Positions 52,551 to 62,750 of a stretch of DNA of 64,000 nucleotides are shown piece after piece. The DNA is taken from assembly GCF_027587205.1 (NCBI RefSeq), contig NZ_JAPDOD010000007.1, forward strand, positions 124,001 to 188,000, read 5' to 3'. Each line of letters opens with the position of its first letter. Position 1 is the stretch's first letter. This DNA is from Solirubrobacter ginsenosidimutans (GTDB lineage: Bacteria > Actinomycetota > Thermoleophilia > Solirubrobacterales > Solirubrobacteraceae). The translations under genes were made by a program, and so were the position numbers. Under the pieces are notes generated by a model. It searched no databases and was not told the DNA's origin. It saw only the letters and a list, made by a program, of their open reading frames with translations.

Positions 52551-54881
52551 GTGGCCACGAAACAGTACGCAGTCGTCCTCAGTGACGTTCACATCGGGAA
52601 CAACACACCGACGTGCTGGTACCAGGCGTCGGTCCACGAGCCGCAGCTGTCCGCGGCGCTCGCCTGGATCCTCGCCCACCGCGAGAGCATTCGCGAGGTC
52701 GTGCTGCTCGGCGACCTGTTCGACGTCTGGACCTATCCACCGTCGATGCGGCCGCCCACGATGCACGACATCATCACGGCGAACCCCGGGATGCTCGGGG
52801 CGGGCGGACCGCTCGCAGCCGTCGTCCGCGCGTTCCCAGGCGAGGTCCGCCTGCTGCTCGGAAACCACGACGGCAGCCTGACGAGGGCCGACATCGACGA
52901 GCTCAACGCGTCGCTCGGCGGGCGGATCGAGCTGGTCGGCGGGCGCTGGCGCGCGGTCACCGGGACCAGCGGCAAGCGCACGGTGTTCACGCACGGCCAC
53001 CACGAGTGCATGTTCAACGCGCCGGACTCCCGCTCGCCCTGGGCGACGATCCCGATCGGCCACTTCGTCTCGCGCGCGATCGCCTACCAGTTGTCGAGGA
53101 CGCTGCCGCGGGGACGCACCGCCGCCGACCTGCCCGGTATGGGCAACCCGACCGGCGTCGATGTCGCCGCCATCCTGCGCAGCTGGAACCGGCGTGACGA
53201 CCTCGCCGCGTTCCTGATCGAGTACATCTGCCGCGTCACCGGAATGCCGCAGACGCACCCGGTCGTCATGCCCGGCGGCGCGACGACCACGGCGCGCGCC
53301 GCGGCGAGTGCGTTCGCGGGGCTGTTCACGCTGTGGCTGGGTCGTCTCGGCCGCTGGGAGGATGCGCTGCGCGCGGCGAACGCGGACCGCGGCGGCGGCG
53401 ACGACCTCGCGTACTTCGGACAGAAGCTGGCGATGCAGACCGCGAGCGACCTCGCCGTGATGGGCCACACGCACAGCGCCGTGGCCGGCGTCGACGTCTC
53501 GCCGGTCGACTACGTCAACAACGGCTACGCCTGCGTCGCGCGTCCGGACGCGCCCCGCACGCCGTACACGTTCACGCAGGTCGACCTCAAGAGCGCCACG
53601 GCACAGATCATGGCCGTGGTGCCGGCCGGCGCCGGCTTCGGCGTGGCGCCCGCGCGCGTGCGGCGCCTGCCGTCCGCGGTCGTGCACGGCCGCGATTACT
53701 CGTCCTACGGACGGATCTACAACCGCACCACAAGGCCACTGCAGCTCGTCACCTCCTGGAAGGACTCCGCGAACTGGTGGGCCGTGCGGCCACCCGCGCT
53801 GATCCCGCCGCAGTCGCGACTGGACATCTGGGTGCAGGACACGCCGCTGAGCCCGCGAGGCTCCGACACCCGCTTCAGCTACACCGACGGTCGCAGCGTC
53901 TACCGCTTCGCGATCACGTGCCCCACCATGCTCAGCAACGCCGTCTCTTCCTCGGTCCCGTACGAGACCAAGGTGGCGTCGGGTGCCTGGCGGCCCGGCC
54001 GGGTGGACGGGTCCGGTTACCCGGTGCAGGCGCGCTTCTACGTCGGCGCCGCAGTCCCGGCGCCGCCCGCGGTCCCCACGCCCGGCATGGGGCCGGCGGT
54101 CCCGGCGCCCGCGCCCGCCTCGGCGCCGACCGAGCCGGTGCACGTGCTCGCGGCGCGCGAGATCCTCGCCCGCGCGGGCACGCCGCCGGAGCGCGGGATC
54201 GTGCTCTGCGTCACCCGTCTGGAGGCCGGCGATGGACAGCCGCTGCTGGACACGGCGACGGACCGATCGCGCACGCGGCTCACGAACCCGCCGCGGCACC
54301 TCCTCAGTCCCGAGGTGCAGACCTCGCCGCCCGTCGCCGGGCGGCGCTACGAGTACGTCTGGATCCAGCCCAACGTGCCACCGACCGCGCCGCCGCTGAC
54401 CGGCGGCATGGCGTTCCTGCCCGCTCAAGGCGAGCCGCTGACCGTCGTCACGTTCAATGTCGCCGGCCTGGACGAGCCGCGGCGGCGCTGCACCAACGGC
54501 CACCACGCGGAGATGCAGCTGGTCGGCTTCGTCAACGCGCAGCCCGCCGCGTGGCGAGCGCGGCTCGCCAAGCTCGCGCTGCACAACTACTCGCGCCGCG
54601 GACCGACGTGGGGCTACAGCGCCTGCAACGGATGCCTGCACGATCTCGCCGTCTTTCTCGAGACACTCAACCACCAGCGCCGGGCGGGGCGGATCCGGGC
54701 CAGCATCTCGTGGGAGCGCCTCTACGACAAGAACCGCGCCTGCGGGCACCCCACGGACGCGGCGAACATCCGCCGCCTGGTGGCGGCCGGCTGGGACGAG
54801 CCGATGGGCCCGCGCCCCGCGGGCACGCGCTGGCCCGTCACTGCGGCGGCGCCGGCACGGCCGCCGGCGCTCGTGGGCTGA
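52551..54881 (+). CDS. calcineurin-like phosphoesterase fused to a cytidine-deaminase-fold domain
   Basis: 776 residues if started at GTG 52551 (residue numbers below count from the unused ATG 52542). Residues 10-330 form a metallophosphoesterase with SDVHIG, GDLFD, GNHD and GHTHS, the full di-metal set. A beta-rich region (about 370-510) and a Pro/Ala linker follow. The C-terminal 170 residues contain His655-Ala-Glu657 (GHHAEMQ) and Cys695-x2-Cys698 (SACNGC), the zinc site and catalytic Glu of the deaminase superfamily (HAE-x37-CxxC). No signal peptide. The pairing is unusual and could be a toxin or nucleic-acid enzyme. It is driven by sigma-54. Confidence 0.75.
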   Translation: MATKQYAVVLSDVHIGNNTPTCWYQASVHEPQLSAALAWILAHRESIREVVLLGDLFDVWTYPPSMRPPTMHDIITANPGMLGAGGPLAAVVRAFPGEVRLLLGNHDGSLTRADIDELNASLGGRIELVGGRWRAVTGTSGKRTVFTHGHHECMFNAPDSRSPWATIPIGHFVSRAIAYQLSRTLPRGRTAADLPGMGNPTGVDVAAILRSWNRRDDLAAFLIEYICRVTGMPQTHPVVMPGGATTTARAAASAFAGLFTLWLGRLGRWEDALRAANADRGGGDDLAYFGQKLAMQTASDLAVMGHTHSAVAGVDVSPVDYVNNGYACVARPDAPRTPYTFTQVDLKSATAQIMAVVPAGAGFGVAPARVRRLPSAVVHGRDYSSYGRIYNRTTRPLQLVTSWKDSANWWAVRPPALIPPQSRLDIWVQDTPLSPRGSDTRFSYTDGRSVYRFAITCPTMLSNAVSSSVPYETKVASGAWRPGRVDGSGYPVQARFYVGAAVPAPPAVPTPGMGPAVPAPAPASAPTEPVHVLAAREILARAGTPPERGIVLCVTRLEAGDGQPLLDTATDRSRTRLTNPPRHLLSPEVQTSPPVAGRRYEYVWIQPNVPPTAPPLTGGMAFLPAQGEPLTVVTFNVAGLDEPRRRCTNGHHAEMQLVGFVNAQPAAWRARLAKLALHNYSRRGPTWGYSACNGCLHDLAVFLETLNHQRRAGRIRASISWERLYDKNRACGHPTDAANIRRLVAAGWDEPMGPRPAGTRWPVTAAAPARPPALVG

Positions 54882-54883
54882 CG

Positions 54884-54899
54884 TGGCCCGCTTCTTGCA
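54884..54899 (+). promoter_or_regulatory. sigma-54 promoter of the 54912-59969 operon
   Basis: TGGCCCGCTTCTTGCA, identical to the motif at 52523. The predicted start 54910 is two bases before ATG 54912, the same distance as for the calcineurin gene. It lies in the 30-bp gap between the two genes and starts a separate transcript. Confidence 0.82.
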
Positions 54900-54911
54900 A
54901 CGACCCGTGGC

Positions 54912-55337
54912 ATGTACGCCCACCAGCGACACGCCGGCGAGCTGGCCGCCGAGTTGCTCGACGTCGTCAACGAGGCCGAGCTCGAGGCGTTCCTCTGCCG
55001 GCTCGTGCGGACCGCGGGCGCGAGGCTCGCCCCCGCCGCCGGTCACGAGCTCGTCGCGGTGCTCCGCGACGCCGCCGAACGCACCCTGCCGACGCTGACC
55101 ACGACGGCGCTGCCGTCCGCCACGCCCGGGTCGGTGACGGCCAAGCGCGCGGCTCGTGCCTACGGCATGGAGCTCGAAGGCATCAGCGCGGAGGACCGCG
55201 ACTACGAGATCGCGCGCCAGTTCGTCCGCTTCGCGCAGGCGGCCGCGGCGCGCGCGTCCACGGCCCCGGTGGGCGTGGCCCTCGGGAGGGCCGGCCGCGA
55301 GTTCGCGCCCGGGCTCCTCTCCCCGCACGCGACGTGA
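54912..55337 (+). CDS. small protein related to the Glu-Gly-repeat family
   Basis: 141 residues from ATG 54912. It has an acidic helical N-terminus (ELAAELLDVVNEAELEAFLCRLV) and a conserved-looking block AYGMELEGISAEDRDYEIARQFVRFAQAAAARASTAP ending FAPGLL (quoted in parts). These two blocks also occur in the larger protein downstream ([35 protein letters not shown]), so the pair share a core domain. No known function. First gene of a sigma-54 operon. Confidence 0.65.
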   Translation: MYAHQRHAGELAAELLDVVNEAELEAFLCRLVRTAGARLAPAAGHELVAVLRDAAERTLPTLTTTALPSATPGSVTAKRAARAYGMELEGISAEDRDYEIARQFVRFAQAAAARASTAPVGVALGRAGREFAPGLLSPHAT

Positions 55338-55367
55338 TCAGCAGCACACCAGCACGGGAGATCCCAC

Positions 55368-56819
55368 ATGTTCGAGACAAGCATGGAGTCGGAGTACGAA
55401 GGCGGGCGCCGGCGCAGACGGTACGGACCGCCGGGCCAGTCGGAGTACGAGCGCTACGGCGAAGGCGAGGAGCAGTTCGCTCCCGGCGAGTACGAGGGCG
55501 AATCCGAGTACGAGGGCGAGGGCGAAGGCGAAGGCGAGTACAGCGGGTTCGGCCCCGGCGAGTACGAGGGGGAATACGAGGGCGAGGGCGAGGGCGAAGG
55601 CGAGGGAGAGGAGGAGCGGTTCTTCCCGCTGATCCCGATCGCCGGCAAGGTCCTCGGCGGCCTGCTCGGCGGCCTGCTCAAGGAGGGCGAGGGCGAGGGC
55701 GAATACGAGGGCGAGGGCGAAGGGGAGGGCGAGGCCGGCGAGGCCGAAGAGGAGTTGCTCGGCAAGATCCTCTCGTCCGTGCTCGGGCGCGAGACCGAAT
55801 ACGCCGAGGCGCCGCTGCCACCCGCGCACGAATCGCAGTTCGCCGAACGCCTGATGGAGGTCTCCTCCGAGGAGGAACTCGCGCAGGTGCTCGGCGGGAT
55901 CGTCAACGCCGTTGGCCGCGCCGTTCAGGGCGTGCGCACCGCGGTCAACTCGCCACAGGGGCGCGCCGTCATCAACGCGGTCGGACCGGTGGCGCAGGCC
56001 GCGCTCACCGGCGGCGGCTCGATGCTCGAGTCCGAAGCAGGCGAGCTCAGCCACGAGCAGGGGCACTACGAAGCGGCCCGCCGCCTCGTCCAGCTGACCT
56101 CGACGGCGGCGCGCGACGCGGCCATGGCTCCGGCCGGCGCCGATCCGGAGCTGGTGGGCGAGTTCGCGCTCTTCCGCGCGGCACGCCACTTCGCGCGCCC
56201 GTTCTTCTTCCGCGGGCTGCGCGCGTTCTCCCCGTACGCGCGTCGCTACTACGGCCGCGGCTACTACGGCTACCGGCGCCCGTACGCGGGGCGCTACGGC
56301 TATGGCTACCGCTACGGCTACGGCCCGCGTCCGTGGGGCTATCGCGGCTACGCGTACCCGCCCGCGTGGGCGTACCCGCCGCCGCCACCGCCCGAGCCGA
56401 TGCCGGTGCCCGAGCCGCCGCCTCCGCCCCCGCCGCCGCCTCCGCCCCCACCACCGCCGCAACCGCCGGCCGGCGCCGACGCGCAGGCCCAGGCGCCCGC
56501 CGGTGGCGGAGCCGGCGGCGGCTCGGGCGGGGCCCAGAGCGAATGGGGCTGGGGCCGGCGCCGCGGCTACGGCGGCTACCGCGGCCGGTACCGCGGATAC
56601 CGCGGCTATCGCGGGGGCTGGGGCGGCCGGTACCGGGGGTGGCGCTCCGGCGGCTATGGCGGCTATGGCGGCTATGGCGGCGGCGGCGGTGGCGGGGACG
56701 AGGACGACGACGGCCAGCAGCAGGAGAGCGGCTTCGGCCCTTACGGCGGCATGGACGGCGGCGGTGCGAGCGGTCGCTGGATCCGCCGCGACGGCAAGAT
56801 CATCCTGTTGGGCGTCTGA
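55368..56819 (+). CDS. Glu-Gly/Tyr-repeat protein with Pro-rich and Gly-Tyr-Arg-rich tail
   Basis: 483 residues from ATG 55368 with GGGAGA upstream. Residues 10-130 are two runs of [18 protein letters not shown] repeats broken by a hydrophobic Gly-rich segment ([20 protein letters not shown]). The shared core domain follows ([38 protein letters not shown]). From about 285 the sequence becomes [23 protein letters not shown], then polyproline, then Gly-Tyr-Arg repeats. Composition suggests a self-assembling or surface-coating, perhaps Ca2+-binding, protein. No signal peptide is seen, so its location is uncertain. Confidence 0.7.
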   Translation: MFETSMESEYEGGRRRRRYGPPGQSEYERYGEGEEQFAPGEYEGESEYEGEGEGEGEYSGFGPGEYEGEYEGEGEGEGEGEEERFFPLIPIAGKVLGGLLGGLLKEGEGEGEYEGEGEGEGEAGEAEEELLGKILSSVLGRETEYAEAPLPPAHESQFAERLMEVSSEEELAQVLGGIVNAVGRAVQGVRTAVNSPQGRAVINAVGPVAQAALTGGGSMLESEAGELSHEQGHYEAARRLVQLTSTAARDAAMAPAGADPELVGEFALFRAARHFARPFFFRGLRAFSPYARRYYGRGYYGYRRPYAGRYGYGYRYGYGPRPWGYRGYAYPPAWAYPPPPPPEPMPVPEPPPPPPPPPPPPPPPQPPAGADAQAQAPAGGGAGGGSGGAQSEWGWGRRRGYGGYRGRYRGYRGYRGGWGGRYRGWRSGGYGGYGGYGGGGGGGDEDDDGQQQESGFGPYGGMDGGGASGRWIRRDGKIILLGV

Positions 56820-56823
56820 GCCG

Positions 56824-58164
56824 ATGCGCGACGAGCCGTCCGCGACCTGGCTGCTGGAGCAGGAGACCCGCGCGCTGTTGACCCGCCTGGCAGCGGTCCA
56901 ACCGTTCGTGCTCCAGGAGACCCATGTCGCGGCGGCGGCGCTCTCACCCGCCGCGCTGGCGGCGATCGAGGACTACCTGATCACCGGCCGGCGCGAGGTG
57001 CACCGGCGCGCCCGGGCCTTCCTGCGCTGGCTGCGCGGCCCGGGCGCCACGGCTCCCGCGGCCGAGCAGCAGCGGCGCTTCTGGATGCTGCGGTTGAGCT
57101 TCCAGAGCGCCCTGTCGCAGTTCGACCTGTTCTCGGAGGTGATCACGCAGCGCAGCGAGCACGACAACGGCGTCCTGCTGTCCGGCCTGGACGTGGCGGC
57201 CGCGGAGGCGCTGCTCGTGCCCGGCGACTTCTATGAAGGCCCGCCGGTGATCTGCTCGCTGCACCGCGGGCTCGGCGGATCGATCCGCCGGGTCCAGACT
57301 CGCCTGCCGGGCGGCGGCGAGACGCCCGTGGCGCTGATCCGCATCCCGCGCGAGCGGATGATCGGGTACGGCATCGCGTCCTCGCTCGTGCACGAGGTTG
57401 GCCACCAGGGTGCGGCGCTGCTGCGCCTCGTGGATTCGCTGCGCGCCCCGCTGCGCGAGATCCGCCGGCACGCGCGGCCGCGCCCGGCCTGGGACATGTG
57501 GGACCGCTGGATCTCGGAGATCGTGGCCGACTACTGGGCGATCAGCCGGATCGGCATCGGGTCGACGCTCGGCCTGATCGGCCTGGTGAGCCTGCCCCGC
57601 GGCTTCGTGTTCCGGCCCTCCGATGACGACCCGCATCCCATGCCATGGGTGCGGGTCCTGCTCAGCTGCGCGATCGGCGACCGCCTGTACCCGGACCCGC
57701 AATGGGAGCGCCTGGCTGCCACGTGGCGCGCCATGTACCCGCTCGCCGGCCTCCGCCCGGGTCTGACGGCGGTGATCGCCGATCTGCGGGCGACCATGCC
57801 GGAGTTCGTCTCGCTGCTCGTCGAGCACCGCCCGCCGCGCCTGCGTGGCTGGGCGCTCGGCGAGGTGCTCCGCAACCCGGAGCTGCAGCGCGAGTCGCTG
57901 TTGAATCGCTTCGCGTCGTGGGAGGCCGAGCCCAGCCGGATGGAGCTGACGCCGCCCACGGTCGCGTTCGCCGTCCTCGGGCAGGCCCGCGCGAGCGGGC
58001 GCCTCTCACCCGAGCGCGAGAGCCGCCTGCTGCGCCGGCTGATCTCCGCCTGGGCGGTGCGCAGCTCGCTCGCGACCGCTCGCGCCACGACCGAGACCGA
58101 CATGTTCGTCGGCCAACCCACGATCTGGGCCGGCGAGCCGCGGCGCGCGGCTGCCGTCACCTGA
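56824..58164 (+). CDS. HEVGH zinc metallopeptidase
   Basis: 446 residues from ATG 56824, 4 bp after the previous gene. A gluzincin-type active site is visible: HEVGH at 190-194 and a third ligand Glu232 in WISEIVADYW, 38 residues later. The N-terminal 170 residues are helical (RRFWMLRLSFQSALSQFDLFSEV). No signal peptide. It may process a protein of the same operon or be a secreted or injected effector. Being in the sigma-54 operon, it is made together with the Glu-Gly-repeat protein. Confidence 0.7.
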   Translation: MRDEPSATWLLEQETRALLTRLAAVQPFVLQETHVAAAALSPAALAAIEDYLITGRREVHRRARAFLRWLRGPGATAPAAEQQRRFWMLRLSFQSALSQFDLFSEVITQRSEHDNGVLLSGLDVAAAEALLVPGDFYEGPPVICSLHRGLGGSIRRVQTRLPGGGETPVALIRIPRERMIGYGIASSLVHEVGHQGAALLRLVDSLRAPLREIRRHARPRPAWDMWDRWISEIVADYWAISRIGIGSTLGLIGLVSLPRGFVFRPSDDDPHPMPWVRVLLSCAIGDRLYPDPQWERLAATWRAMYPLAGLRPGLTAVIADLRATMPEFVSLLVEHRPPRLRGWALGEVLRNPELQRESLLNRFASWEAEPSRMELTPPTVAFAVLGQARASGRLSPERESRLLRRLISAWAVRSSLATARATTETDMFVGQPTIWAGEPRRAAAVT

Positions 58165-58181
58165 CAGGAAGGAACAAGACA

Positions 58182-59969
58182 ATGACCACGCCCACCAAGC
58201 ACTGCACCATCACCGCCCAGCCGCCCCGGATCGCCGCCGGCGGCATCGTGCTCCTGACCGCCACAGTCCCGGCATGCGAGGCGGGTGACTACACGGTCGA
58301 ATGGATCGTCGAGGGCCCGACGCGGCCGCCGGATCAGGCCGCCCGCATCGCCCTCCTCGGCGCCACGACGGTGACCGGAGGCAAGGTGACCCTCGGCGAT
58401 ACGGGCGGGGACGAGATCCGGGCGACCCTCGACACGACCCCGCTGGAGGCAGGCTCGTGGCGCGTGTCGGCCAAGCTGACCAAGGTCGGCGGCGACGGCA
58501 GCATCGACCTGTGCTCGGAGAACATCGAGGTGACGCCGCGGCCGTTCGCGGCGGGCGACGACGTCGCCGTCACGCTCAAGCGCGCGGCGGTCCCGGCCAC
58601 GCAGGATCAGCCGCTGTGGGTCGCGATCCGCAACAGCGCCAACGCGCTCCGCTTCGACCGCTACAGCCAGTTCATCGAGTCGCTGCTGTGCGCGGAGTCC
58701 GACGAGCCGCTCAGCGGCCGGGAGCGCAAACGTGCCGAGCACAAGCTGCGCAAGGTCAAGCGCCGCACCGCGTTGCCGTTTCCGAACGTCGATCGCTACC
58801 GGGTCCTGAAGGCCGCCACCGAGGTGTTCCTGATGACCCACTGCGGCGTCGACCTGCGCGACTTCCGCAACGTAGACGTCGAAGAGGAGAGCGCGCGGCT
58901 GAACCGGCAGGTGACGCGGGCCGGCCTCGAGGAAGAGATGCGCGAATACCTCCAGCGCGTCGCGGCCGGCGACGGCGAGTTCCTCGACGTGCTCCCGTAC
59001 CTGGCGCTGATCCGCCGCCAGCTGGGTGACGTCGCGATCGTCGGCATCGACCGCGAGGGCGACGAGGCGGCCGAGATCTGCTTCGGCATCCTCGCGGAGA
59101 AGCTCGAGCAGCCGTGCTTCCTGGAGCTGTTGCACGAGTACTGGAACGACGAGGCCGGCGTCTTTCACACGATGAACTCGATCATCCGGCGCTTCCAGAA
59201 CCGGCGCGCTCGCGGGCGCGATCCGCTGATCGGGATGGACATCAACCCCCTGCGGCCGCTGAACAACCTGCTGTGGGGGATGGTCCAGGACCAGCAGCAC
59301 CGGCTCACGACCGCCCGGCGGGCGTATGAGTACGACCACCACTACGGGCTGGCGCTGGCCACGAGGCCGCGTCCGCCCGTGCGCGGCGCCGACTCGCGCT
59401 CGCGGTTCATCGGGGCCTACCACCACCTGCTGGCGCTGTGCGCGGTCTTCTACACGCAGGACGACAACACCACGGTGATCGCCGACGGCTTCCCGGTGCT
59501 CAACGCGCTCAAGGAGACGCACCTGCTGCTCACCGAGGGCGCGCACAACCAGTACGGCGACCTGCCGTGGACTGCCCGGCACGAGGCCCTGATGTACCAG
59601 TGGATCCTCGCGAGCCCGGAGATGCGCGAGTTCCTGCCGATGCGGACGATGGTCGCCTACCCCGAGCCGTGGATCGGGTCGGTCGAGGCGATGAACAAGC
59701 TCCAGGGCTGGGCGGACATGTCGGTCGTGCACTTCCGCGACCTGTCGGTGTTCGGCGAGCAGCTGCTGCTGGGGATCCGCTTCGGTGCGTGGTCGGACGT
59801 GATCGACCCCAACCAGGCGGCGAACTGGGTCCGCTATTGGCGCCCGGAGATCCAGGGCTACATCCACGCCTACCGAGCGGTGACCGGCGTCGACCTCACC
59901 CAGCGCGGGGACCGCTCGCTGCCGCCCTACGGCCCGCGCCACGGCGCGCCCGCCGGCGCTTACCGGTGA
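58182..59969 (+). CDS. large hypothetical protein with N-terminal beta-sandwich
   Basis: 595 residues from ATG 58182 with AAGGAAC upstream. The first 115 residues are beta-strands of an Ig/FN3-like kind (CTITAQPPRIAAGGIVLLTATVPACEAGDYTVEW). The rest is helical, with many Arg, Leu and aromatic residues (DRYSQFIESLLC, FLELLHEYWNDEAGVFHTMN, GAYHHLLALCAVFYTQDD). No catalytic motif that I can assign. Last gene of the sigma-54 operon. It ends 3 bp from the convergent activator gene. Confidence 0.65.
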   Translation: MTTPTKHCTITAQPPRIAAGGIVLLTATVPACEAGDYTVEWIVEGPTRPPDQAARIALLGATTVTGGKVTLGDTGGDEIRATLDTTPLEAGSWRVSAKLTKVGGDGSIDLCSENIEVTPRPFAAGDDVAVTLKRAAVPATQDQPLWVAIRNSANALRFDRYSQFIESLLCAESDEPLSGRERKRAEHKLRKVKRRTALPFPNVDRYRVLKAATEVFLMTHCGVDLRDFRNVDVEEESARLNRQVTRAGLEEEMREYLQRVAAGDGEFLDVLPYLALIRRQLGDVAIVGIDREGDEAAEICFGILAEKLEQPCFLELLHEYWNDEAGVFHTMNSIIRRFQNRRARGRDPLIGMDINPLRPLNNLLWGMVQDQQHRLTTARRAYEYDHHYGLALATRPRPPVRGADSRSRFIGAYHHLLALCAVFYTQDDNTTVIADGFPVLNALKETHLLLTEGAHNQYGDLPWTARHEALMYQWILASPEMREFLPMRTMVAYPEPWIGSVEAMNKLQGWADMSVVHFRDLSVFGEQLLLGIRFGAWSDVIDPNQAANWVRYWRPEIQGYIHAYRAVTGVDLTQRGDRSLPPYGPRHGAPAGAYR

Positions 59970-59972
59970 CGT

Positions 59973-61286
<1,314 letters not shown>

Positions 61287-61296
61287 CGGAGTGGGC

Positions 61297-61929
61297 TCAG
61301 GGACGAGAAGTGCCGCCGCCGGCCTCGTCGTCGGCCTGCGCCGCCGTGACGGCCTCGCTCTCGGCGAACTCCTCGAGGACATCGGCGGCGGCGCGTTTGG
61401 TCGCCGCGTCGGCTTCGAGCTCGGCGGCGATGGCGGACTTTTCGCTCGCCGCGCGCGCGTCCGCGTCGTCGGCCAGGGCGACGCCGCGGACCGCGTGCAG
61501 CGCCGCCTCTTCGCGCAGCGCTCCGGCGACGGCGTCCTTCACCCGTGCCACGGTCTTGAGGTCCTCGGCGATGGCGACGTGGTCCGCGGCCCGGACCTTC
61601 AGCGCGGCCGCGCGTGCGGCGGACTGCGCCTGCACGCCCGTGCGCTGCCGGCGCTTGCGGCGGGTCAGGCGCTCCCCGACGATCAGCGGATCGACGCCGT
61701 CCACGAGGTCGAATTCCGTCACCGGGAGCGCGATCGTGCGGAACTCGTCCGCGGTCGTGTCGACGACCTCGGCGTGACGCAGCGCGGAGATCGCGCGGCG
61801 CACGCGTTTGGGCGAGCGATAGGTCTCGGGGCTCTGCGCCACCTCGTTTCCATCGGCGACGAGACGCCATCGGAAACGATCGTCGTCCGCGACGATCTCG
61901 AACAGGGTGCGCTTCATCTCTCGTTTCAT
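61297..61929 (-). CDS. YegP/DUF1508-like domain protein with long helical tail
   Basis: 210 residues from ATG 61929. The N-terminal 55 residues (FEIVADDDRFRWRLVADGNEVAQSPETYRSPKRVRRAISALRHA, shown in parts) fit the YegP (DUF1508) pattern FxW-RL-A-NGE-A-S-Y. The rest is an Ala/Glu/Arg-rich helix bundle, possibly a coiled coil. Function of the family is unknown. Its ATG overlaps the preceding small gene by 4 bp and it ends 11 bp before the activator gene, so it may modulate the activator. Confidence 0.65.
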   Translation of the reverse strand: MKREMKRTLFEIVADDDRFRWRLVADGNEVAQSPETYRSPKRVRRAISALRHAEVVDTTADEFRTIALPVTEFDLVDGVDPLIVGERLTRRKRRQRTGVQAQSAARAAALKVRAADHVAIAEDLKTVARVKDAVAGALREEAALHAVRGVALADDADARAASEKSAIAAELEADAATKRAAADVLEEFAESEAVTAAQADDEAGGGTSRP

Positions 61930-62084
61930 CGGGCCTCCCCGTACAGTCGAAGCGCGTCGGCGGCGTAGCCACGCCGGCGGCGGATCACGTCTTGGACCGC
62001 GGCGATCGCGTCGCACAGTGCAGGCTGCGCGCCTGCCGGAGCGCGTTGCTGGGTCCAATCGCCTATCGCCGCAAGTGCCGTCAT
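61926..62084 (-). CDS. 52-residue protein, first gene of the activator operon
   Basis: 52 residues from ATG 62084 with GAGGT 7 nt upstream. Helical and basic (LCDAIAAVQDVIRRRRGYAADALRLYGEAR). No family recognised. It is 30 nt from the predicted sigma-54 transcription start and overlaps the next gene. Short, but start site, leader and overlap support that it is real. Confidence 0.55.
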   Translation of the reverse strand: MTALAAIGDWTQQRAPAGAQPALCDAIAAVQDVIRRRRGYAADALRLYGEAR

Positions 62085-62124
62085 GCGCTGACCTCGTGCC
62101 GAACGGGCCGTTCGGCTCAGCTGC

Positions 62125-62140
62125 TGCAAGATGCGGGCCA
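62125..62140 (-). promoter_or_regulatory. sigma-54 promoter of the activator operon
   Basis: On the minus strand TGGCCCGCATCTTGCA, identical to the rpoN site, with GG-N10-GC. Predicted start 62114, leader 30 nt to ATG 62084. Together with the rpoN promoter it makes both sigma factor and activator self-amplifying. The rest of the gap 62085-62293 shows nothing recognisable. Confidence 0.82.
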
Positions 62141-62293
62141 AGTCGAAAGCGGACCGCGACTGCGCAACGGAAACTCCGTGGCAACCTCCCAAGCGCCCGG
62201 CAGCGTGTCAACCACGCCGCTCACGGGCGCCTATACGTCAGGTTGAGGACACTTCGCGATGTCCGCGCGACGACAAACCGGAAACCGCGGGGA

Positions 62294-62713
62294 TCACGCC
62301 CAGGGGCCGACGCCGCCGACGCGCTCGAGGGTGTAGCGGACGGTGTACCCCGGTCCCCGTGGGGCCGGGAACGGCGCGTCCGGGGCGATGTAGACCTTGG
62401 CCAAGCGGTCGAGCAGCTCCCACGCGTCCTCGCTCGGCCCTTCGATCGCGGCACGCGCCCGGATCACCGCGTGGGGCGCGAGCAGCACGCCCGGTTCGCG
62501 CGGCGCTTCGAGCGAGAGCACGACGCGTGGGTCGCGGTCGATGTTGCGCAGCTTGAGTTGCTCGCGGCGCATGTGGCCGCTGACGAGGGTGTCGCCGTCG
62601 ATGCCGATCCAGATGACCGACACCTGTGGGCTCCCGTCGGCGTTGACCGTGCTCAAGTGGGCCAGCGGGCCGGGCTCGATGAGCGCCCGGAGCTCAGGGG
62701 AGACGTTGGGCAT
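62294..62713 (-). CDS. pyridoxamine 5'-phosphate oxidase-like (flavin/F420-binding) protein
   Basis: 139 residues from ATG 62713 (an in-frame ATG six codons upstream is possible). The sequence PLAHLSTVNADGSPQVSVIWIGIDGDTLVSGHMRREQLKLRNIDRDPRVVLSLE has the PPOX split-barrel layout (quoted in parts: AHLSTVNADGSPQ, RNIDRDPRVVLSLE). Actinobacterial members often use F420 or FMN to reduce small molecules or heme. It is divergent from the cargo-like gene at 62751 with a 37-bp gap. Confidence 0.82.
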   Translation of the reverse strand: MPNVSPELRALIEPGPLAHLSTVNADGSPQVSVIWIGIDGDTLVSGHMRREQLKLRNIDRDPRVVLSLEAPREPGVLLAPHAVIRARAAIEGPSEDAWELLDRLAKVYIAPDAPFPAPRGPGYTVRYTLERVGGVGPWA

Positions 62714-62738
62714 CGCGACCGATCTTCTCATCGTCGGT

Positions 62739-62744
62739 TAGGGT
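62739..62744 (+). promoter_or_regulatory. -10 element for leaderless cargo-like transcript
   Basis: TAGGGT lies 6 nt before ATG 62751. It resembles the TAGAGT 7 nt before the other cargo-like gene (20098). No -35 recognised. Confidence 0.38.
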
Positions 62745-62750
62745 CGCGCC

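Noticed and set aside
55500..55760. GAGGGCGAGG-type DNA repeats as a regulatory or mobile repeat
   Set aside because: They are codons for Glu-Gly runs of the protein at 55368-56819; nothing suggests an element.
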